A DNA stretch of 64,000 nt from assembly GCF_039555335.1 (NCBI RefSeq), contig NC_092642.1, positions 24,836,262-24,900,261 of the forward strand. Direction: 5' to 3'. The notes beneath the pieces are model-generated. The model ran no database searches. It was given only the letters and a program-made list of their open reading frames with translations, and was not told where the DNA came from. The stretch comes from Amphiura filiformis. Taxonomy: Eukaryota > Echinodermata > Ophiuroidea > Amphilepidida > Amphiuridae. Position 1 is the stretch's first letter. Each line of letters starts with the position of its first letter. The position numbers and the translations under genes were made by a program. Below are positions 51,260 through 60,200 of this stretch, one piece after another.

Positions 51260-54200
51260 CCTACATAAATACAAAATTGGTCTGAATTTTGGAACTTTTG
51301 AATTTGCATTTTTCTTACATGACATACCTACCGCATTGTCTGTATTTTTTTCTAAAGAGGGGCGTTTATTGAAAGTGAATTTTCAGTGAAAAAAATTAAA
51401 ATCGGGTTAAATTTTCTGATGATGCTCATGTAGAAAGGAGGGATTTATGACCGGTAATAGGCTTATCGGACATAACACGTCGGACATACGCTGGCGAAGT
51501 TACGTAATTTATCGGATTAATTACCATAGCAATAGGTGAAAACATTTTGAACATATAGATTGAATACAATACCGGTCTTTTCAAAGATACTAATCTTACA
51601 GGTGCAAGCAATCGGCATGATTCACCTATTGCTATGGTAGTTAATCCGATTATTACGTAACTTCGCCAGCGTATAGCGCTATAACCGACAAATGTGGACG
51701 CGCTAAGGGATTAGCGGAAATATTTAATTCGATCGGACATAAGCCTAGATAAAATATTATCGGTAATAAGTGCATGTGTGAACACAGCTTGAGCCTATTA
51801 TGATACATCATCCGTGGAACAGTTTCAAACAAATATAGCTAGGGATTATTGGGGCAGAGGTTATCTTTTGAATCCTCTTAGAGGGCTATCTTTTTTTTTT
51901 TTTCGGAAGGGGGTCCCAAATTTACAAAAAGTCTGCGTCAATAAAATTGCGCACCCACTATTTTGGCAACAAAAATTTATGATCCCAAACCCCAAAATTG
52001 TATTGAAATCAATCTTTTTGAATAAAATAACACACTTTCTGTGGTCATTGTGTGACTCTACATTTTGGTCATAAAACATTTTGTGACCCCCTCCTATTAT
52101 TCTTTCCAAGACTTTATGACCCCCGTATATTTGGGACCCCCTCCCCTTTCGAATAAAATGATATACCTCTTATGACCACTGATGCATAGGCAAGGACACT
52201 CGTGCGAATTGAAAGACTTGTCGCACGCGACAGTTCGTCTCACACACATAACAAATGCATATTACAACATTTGATTGAATGGATTGAGTTACTCTAAAAT
52301 GAAACGATAAAAATAAAGAATCATGAAAAAAGACACATACAAGATAAAATAATAAAATTATATAAACAATGTTAAAGATAAAATGAAGAAAATAGAGAAT
52401 AAAATTTCCTCAAATCAGAAAAAAAAACATTGACAGACATCATTACTGCATGAGATTCGAACCATCGATCTTCTCCACAAGTTCTATTTATCCTCGCACT
52501 ATAGTCTAATGCTCTGCTCACTGGGCCACAACGTACCAGGTGAATGATTACCGCATTATCATGAACAAGTTTGTTTGATCTTGTTCATAATTGTATGTGT
52601 CGATAGGTTTCACCCTTTAACTACACGTACCCTTTAATGATCAGTGATAATAGTCGGCTTTTACAGGGATGGTGCTCTCTTATTTCCATGAGCTCCATAG
52701 CGCCATTAGGCGAACATTTACGGTATATGTACCTCTTTTGTCCTCCATTTCTTGTATTTATTCTTGCTTTCTTTCCCCCTATCACCGGCCTCGGCTCCCC
52801 TGCGTGTATCCTAGCACATGCACGCGCGCGGAATCGCTTGCGTAGATACACGCGTACCCGTGGCGTACGCCAAAGAAACATTTGTTTGGATTTGCCTAGT
52901 AACTGAGAGATTTGACATTTGCGAGATTTTTCGAGACAACCTAATACCCAATCTTTTCCTGTTTTTTAACAGATTTAAAGGCCAATTATTGACCAATTTC
53001 CCCGAATACAGTTTATATCCCCCCCCTCCCCCGTCGACAAACAAAATTAAAAATAAAAAGAACTTGGGACTATCCCCAATTTATAGTAAGATAATATTAC
53101 TGTTGTTTGTATTAACTTATGCTCCTGATGAAGTAAATAACAGAAACTATTATAGTGCAATACAGGATGTCCAAAAAGTTCCACTACCATTGTGAACCAT
53201 CATTAACAATTGAGAAGAGAATTCAAGTGCAATATAAAGCAATTGTCACCGTCTTTTGTCACAGTCAAATGATTCAAAGTCGCGTTGGGTCTTCAGTTGA
53301 TGCTTTAACAGCAAATTTGTTTTCTCCTCAGATTGTGGAGACGATTACTTCCAGTGTCCTTCCTCCCGCGTTTGTCTTCATCGATACTTTCGTTGTAATG
53401 GGAAAATAGACTGTGAAGATGGATATGATGAGAATCATTGCGAAGACCCAGGTAAGTGGTACATTGAATCGTCATTATGATCCCTGTACCGTATATACTT
53501 TGGTATACAGGCTGAGTCAAAAAGAAGTAAACTCATGTTTGAGGTGCTGTAACGCGAGAGCTGTAAGGAATCTGCTAAAAATGAAAATACCATTGGAAAG
53601 AGCAAATTCTACACGTCTAAATCAAAAAACAATTGTTGCAAATACTCACAGCAAATTCAAGTTATACTCATTTAAATACAAGTACCCATTTTTGTAGCTG
53701 CACACGGTTTCACTTCCCAAGTAGGGGCCTATCTATTTTATTGATTGGTAAGGCGCGATATTCAAATGCAAATAAAGTTCTGTGGCAGGTGTGGTTTCAT
53801 TCAATAATTCCTACATGTTAAAGGGCTCTTTTCAATATGAATTTTACTTCATTGCACTACATAATAAAATGACAACATGGCACCACAATTTACCGCACGG
53901 GAGTGCACGTTTCTGTCGACGAAGTATCATGAAACTAAGAGTCCCACTGAAGTTCGGCGTCTTTTTCGTCTCCAATTTCCTAAAGCTAACCTGGTTTCAT
54001 GTAAGGGAGCAGTATATAAGTATGTGAACAAGTTCAATGTGCATGGGCAGACCACGAACTGCTATATAGATCACAAGTGAACATTGCTAGAGTTAGACAT
54101 GCGTTACAGCAAGAGCAAAGATCAGCTCAATCCTTTACCCAACATTCCCCAATCAAGCTTCTCCCGGATCGTTCGTAAAGACTTGAATTGGTATCCCTAC

Positions 54201-57200
54201 AATTAAACTATAGTACCGTCATGGACTTTGTTGAATATTAATTAAAAGCAAAAGTTGTCTTTTCAACAATAAATCCTGTTAGCACTTTGCTGATTCGTCG
54301 AAATTGAAATGGATGAAAATCAATCAGCCGTGTGCAGCTACAAAAATGGGTGGTTGTATTCAAATGAATATAACTTTAGTTTGCTGTGAGCAATTACAAC
54401 AATTCTTTTTGTATTTAGACGTGTAGAATGTGCTCTTTTCAGTGGTATTTTTTTATTTTTAGCAGATTCCTTGCAAATCTCGAGTTACAGCCCATCAAAC
54501 ATGAGTTTACTTCTTTTTGACTCAGCCTGTAAACCTCAGCTTATCGTTCTTCTGAAGAGCATAATATGGTTGACATTACATTTTACGCATTTTGATGCAA
54601 AAATAATTCGGCGATCCTTATTGCTGGTTAGGGTGTAAAAGTAAATAAAGGTTAATAACTGTTTTATAAGACGAATATGAAATCGTACGCGTTCAGGCAC
54701 TTGTTTAAAGGTGTTCTTACCTGTATAATGACTAGTGTGTGTTTCCTAGATTGCAACATCCATTCCCTTTGACTTTGTTTTGTTTTGTTATAAATTATTT
54801 TGTAATTATCACAGGTACAGACTCAGAGAAGTCTCCGTTTGTGGAAGACTGGTATATACGTTATAAATTGGAATCGTTTCCCACTCACATTGACTATGAA
54901 AAGATGGCGCTGAAATTTGAAGAAAATGTCTATCAACACAATGGTTTTCATCGGGTCAAAGGTGAAAATCCCCCGGATTGGAACGCATTTTTGTCCTTCA
55001 GTTCAACGGCTGATTTTAGTGATCTTCATGACGTATTAGGATTAACTGCTGATGAAATTCTTAAATATGGTCATCAAATGGAGGATTTAATTCTGGAATG
55101 TACGTATAACGAGCAAAATTGTAGGAACATAAGGTAAGTATTAAAATGACAGAAAATAATGTGCTGTTAAAGACACTAGTAGTGATTCTGGCGAAAGTAT
55201 GAACTAAAATGGATTTCTTGGAAGTAGCTTAAAAATTGAAGCAGAAGTCTACATGATTTTTTATATATTTTCGGATGTAGCAAATCACTGATAACGTCGT
55301 TAATCTCTTTTTAAACATTGGTTTTGATCATATTCTTTTCTTTTGACAGTCAATTTGAAACAATTCCTGACGATGCTTACGGTAACTGCTTTACCTTCAA
55401 CTACGTGGGCAGTATAGGTATTCCGGTTCAGTCTACGAGAGCTGGCTCTAAAAAGGGTACATTTACAATGATCATTGATAATAAATAATATATAGTATTT
55501 TCCGTAAACTGACGAATATCAGATACTATTAACCGGCCCTAAATAACACGTGAAACGAAAGAGTAGCCACCGGGACGTATCCCCGAGGGATATTCCTCGG
55601 TTCCAAAGGCAAAATTTTTAGAATTTTCCGATGCGCAGTTATTAAACTCTAAATATTAGAAAAGGGTATCCTACTTTTTATCCTAGGTCTGAAAATGACT
55701 TTATTCTTGGAACAAAGTGAATACCTGAGTATTTTTGGTCGTGAAGGCGGTGTACGAGTCGCAATTAATCCTGCTGATGTAGCAGCTTTACCAGCCGATG
55801 ATGGTATTACAATTAGACCAGGCACAATCACCTCTATTGGACTCAGATATGTAAGCTATAGATGGATGCTAATACATTGAGGGGTGCACATTTAGAACTC
55901 CAGAGGGACGATGGATACTTTTTGAAAACAAAATCTTCGCCAACTAGTGAGACTGGAGCTAGGGTTCAGTTGATGAGTAAAGAAATTAATTGGTGTGCTT
56001 AATATTAGAACAATCACTCACACATGTCCCGAGACAGAGTCCATTCATGATACACTTACATCCTAATAAATTTGAGAACATTTAAAACGAATGAACAACT
56101 AAGGACAAGCAATTATCGCTACCAAATAAAAAGAAAGCGCACATCAACCCTTCTTTAGGAAGGGTTTCTGAAGAAATATGTTACCCACATCCGACACGTT
56201 TTAGAGATATTCAGGTATTCAAGTATACGGCTTTTTACACGTTCGGCAAATAAATATGTTGAAATGTTCACATTTATAGAATTTTTCAACGGTTAAATTA
56301 GTTTTGTTCAATTAATATTATATCAAAAAATGACTGCCTGAAAAGTTTCGTATAAAGAAAGAAGGGTTTGAAGCCCTCTTAGTGACAAGGGTTTGTTTAA
56401 AATCAAATAATGTAACCCGTGTGTAACCTCAAGTCCATATAAACCCTACATCCATGTACTTTTATCAGGAGAATGTTTCTCGTCTTGGTGGGAAGTACAG
56501 TAATTGTGTCTCAGATGATGTTATTTGGCGAGATTTACGGTACGGCGAAGTCGTGTCTGTGAAAGGCGAACGTTATGACAGAAAGGTAATTGCACCATAC
56601 AAATTATAGCTTGCATTTAATATTGAATTTCTAATTCATTATTTTGTAAAAGACATTTTGTCACCAAAGTTGTCATTATCTGTGCAGTAAACTATCGCAT
56701 GCCTCTGTTGCAAATTTGCTCGTTATCAAGGCACAGATCAATCTAGAAAATTATTTGGGAAATCCTTTTTTCATTTTTGCTTAAATATGTAGTACAATTA
56801 AATATACATTAAAAGCTCAGCCTTTCAGGCTCTCGATCTGCACACAATTCATGGTGGTATTGATAAAAATAAATTACCATGCATAGTAGGGTTTAGTTAC
56901 ATCTTTAGTACCGTCGTGAAGACCGCATACGGACGAATGCGAGATTACTATAAACTGTCCCTAAACTCGTACCGCACAGTGTCATCGCCTCGATATCTTC
57001 ATGGCAAAAATCGCCATGGTAGGTTGAATCCACAACCACGCATGCCAATTTTGTTCCGACCTGTTTAATAGTTTTGAGACGCAAAATGGGCCGAGGGACA
57101 TCCGACTAAGGCTATTGACAATATCCTGGTCACTGACCTCTGTAGATGTTACGGTGAGCATGGTACGCCATGAGGTCATCTGCTTTTAGACTGCCTCCAC

Positions 57201-60200
57201 GTGTGGCCTACGCTGCGCTAGAGTTCGGCGCAAATAATACGCAATACGCAAGCTAACGACTATCATATCCTTTCAACACATATATTCAAGTGCAAGCATC
57301 AAAATATGGCTTCTTTAGAATAAAATAAAATACGTGTATCGATCAATGTAATTATTAACCAGGCGATGTCGGTGTGTACCGTACAGTGACTTATGCAATT
57401 CGCCGAGCAACCAAGGCAAAAATATCTTGCGGACGGTTTATTACTTGTCTCCTATTCGTATAGTATGCGGTAATTGCGGCGATGTTACCTGATAGAGGAA
57501 CGTGCGAAAGAATGTTTTTATTATTTTCTCACGTAATGTTTAAATTGTTTTCCTCTTTATAGCGATGTTTGAGAACTTGCGTTCACAGTAACATATTACA
57601 ATCGTGTGGCTGCTCTGATACAATTGATCTTCATGGGCCAAGATGCAGGATATCAAATACTTCTGAAGGTTAGAAGCAATTACTAAGCAAAACTAGGATA
57701 ATAACGTAAATATTATGCTGTTTATAATCTCAAAAATAACCCAAATGTCGGCTGTGAGGTGGTCTAAATGAGTAAACATTGTTCAAAGTATATCTGAATT
57801 AGTATCAAATTAAAGGCAATTGAATGTAAATTACTTTCTAAGATGTTACATTTGAGATGATTCATTGTATGAGTTCACATTATTGTTATACATTGATATT
57901 TGTTCAATTTTGTATTAGATTTGTGTCGTCAATACATTCGCTACCTTCACGACAACAATGCCCTTGGTTGTGACTGTGGACAGCCATGCAAGTAAGTTTA
58001 ACAGTACTAATACAGTTCTATAAATGGCCGTGATTACAGCACACAGACGAATAGCAGACGATGGTATACGTCCGCACCCCTACGTCCGCACCCCGTTGTA
58101 CTCTACTCTAGATGGCGATGTTCTCGATTTTTATTACAATGGGCTATTCGAGTTGAAATCCACGCCCCAATGAAAGACACGACCTTAATCTCTCACACGG
58201 GGTGTAAATTTCAAATGGAGTCACCCATTCAGGTAACCCCGTTTGAAATTCACACTCCCTGTGTGGAATATTCAGGTCATATCTTTCATAGGGTGTGTAT
58301 GAATTTCAGCTGGAACAGCGATTTATTCCCTCAAATAGTATAAATTCATAGTACTAATTGCTCAAAATATTTTGATTTGATTTTCGTCTGATTTTCACAG
58401 TACTGGGTATTTTGTCAAAACGGTTTCGCAATCTGCATGGCCATCCAATGTCTATCTTGTAAGTATGTATGTTTAATTATCTGTGCTAATATGGGCTTCA
58501 AGATGTATGTAAACAAGTTATATAAATCATGCTATTTTAAGCTTTGACCATATAAGACAATGAACCAGTCAAATAAAAATTTGACAAAAACATTAAAAAC
58601 GAAATTTCTAGCCATAAATCTAATTCATGGAAGGAAGTGATGATTTTCTTTCCATTGTCATGCATTCTCCATACCAGACATTAAGTTTCTACTGCATTAG
58701 GTTCAAAGTAATAACTAGTCAAGGTAGCTCAATAAAGGCTTTCGACTATGGTGAGAGATGTAGTTTAGTGCGATCTCGTGGGGAATTGTGTTAGCTTGAA
58801 ATTCCTTTGGACATTGTCTCGTTGTAACCCTTATGAAATTCGTGGAGATGCTGATCTTGGTTGCGATGGTCAAATATGGAATGTTAAATAGAGATATGAT
58901 TTTTTCTTTTGTTTATCCAATATCGTGTCATAATGGATGGGATGGCCAATATTTTGAGTAGTGGATGCCGGCGCAGCCTGTATCCACTACGATATTCTCA
59001 TTCTTATTCAGTTTAAATGTAATTTTTGTGAGAAAAACTGGTGTGTTTTTTCAGAAAATAAATACAGTTACTTTTGTAAGGACATTCCCGTTGTTTTAAA
59101 TGAACGAAACCATCACAAACATCTTAGTCGCCGAACCGCGTTCTTAGTTCTCGCACGTGTATTACGAAAACGCATTTATTGCGATCATTGAGGAGCAACA
59201 AGGAGCAACACGCGCCCTGACTAATATCAATATCCACTATTGAGTGATATTATACACCCGAAAAAAAATCAAATCACGTGAATTCTTTACCAGACACACC
59301 CACTGAATAAGAATAAGAGAATAAAAGATAGAATTTTGTCTTTTGCCTATCCAATATCGTGTCATAATGGATGGGCTGGTCAATATTTTGAGTAGTGGAT
59401 GCCGACGCAGCCGGTATACTACGATAAAATATTGGCCAGCCCATCCATTATGACACGATATTGATAGGCAAAAGACAAAATCCTATCTTTATTCTCATTC
59501 TAATTCAGTTTAAGTATAATTTTTATAAGTAAAAGTGCTTTTTTCCCCAGAAAAAAATCACGTTACTTTTGTGAGTACATCCCCGTTGTTTTAAATGAAC
59601 AAAACCGTTATGAACATCAAAGCCGCCGAATCGCGTTATTACTTCGGGCACGTGTATTACGCGAACGTATTATCGCGCGATCATTGTGGATCTACAAGCG
59701 TCCCGTCATTGCGTGTCGGCGTGCTCGCTGTCTTATATGACTATCCACTATAGTGTCATAATGGATAGGTGAAAACCAATCAAATTGCGTGTATTCTTGA
59801 CAAGACGCGCCAACTGAATTAGAATGTAGAATACTTTTAGTTGCATGGCGCTGGTCTCTCTACTGAGAAGTACACTGCAGAAATGGTTAAAACTGGAAAA
59901 TGTGGCTCCTGCTATCGCACTCGCCTTAAGGTCTTTTTTTTCAAATTTCTAGAAACATCTGCTTCGCAACATACAATCAATATCAAAAAAGACTATTGAC
60001 ATCAACGACGCAGAATCGGTTAGAGAAAATATAGCCCGAGTGGAAATATTCTATGAAGAATTAAACTACGCTGTTACAAAAGATGTTCCCGCCTATGAGG
60101 TAAATGTACGTAATTGTCATCATTACATGTGTACCGTACCGCATACAGACGAAATTCAAATAACTACCGACCGGTTCTTTGTATTTTGTTACCCTCATAA

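Larger units (their letters stand above)
49011..51789 (+). mobile_element. 2.8-kb DNA transposon, copy 2 (inverted relative to copy 1)
   Basis: Ends GTGTTCACACAGTCGG (left) and GCATGTGTGAACACAGCT (right). The right-terminus block is repeated (49019 and 49146 on). It contains the intact Myb/SANT frame at 50365-50682, a subterminal hairpin at about 51488-51676 and the (AAT)n(AAC)n tract. Two insertions interrupt it: the MITE at 49388-49932 and a GGCGTAGAT-ended block at about 49988-50335. No transposase, hence non-autonomous. Confidence 0.75.

Noticed and set aside
54739..54814. Upstream ATG and hydrophobic stretch (FCFVINYFVII) before the first channel exon as TM1 or signal peptide
   Set aside because: A strong acceptor at 54814 fits phase 1 from the LDLa exon; the stretch is too short for TM1 and lacks flanking family motifs. 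It remains a weak alternative start.
4603..57179. Similar minus-strand 62- and 65-residue frames in the 4.6-kb and 57.0-kb repeats
   Set aside because: Similarity is explained by the dispersed repeat; no domain, and the frames differ by indels.
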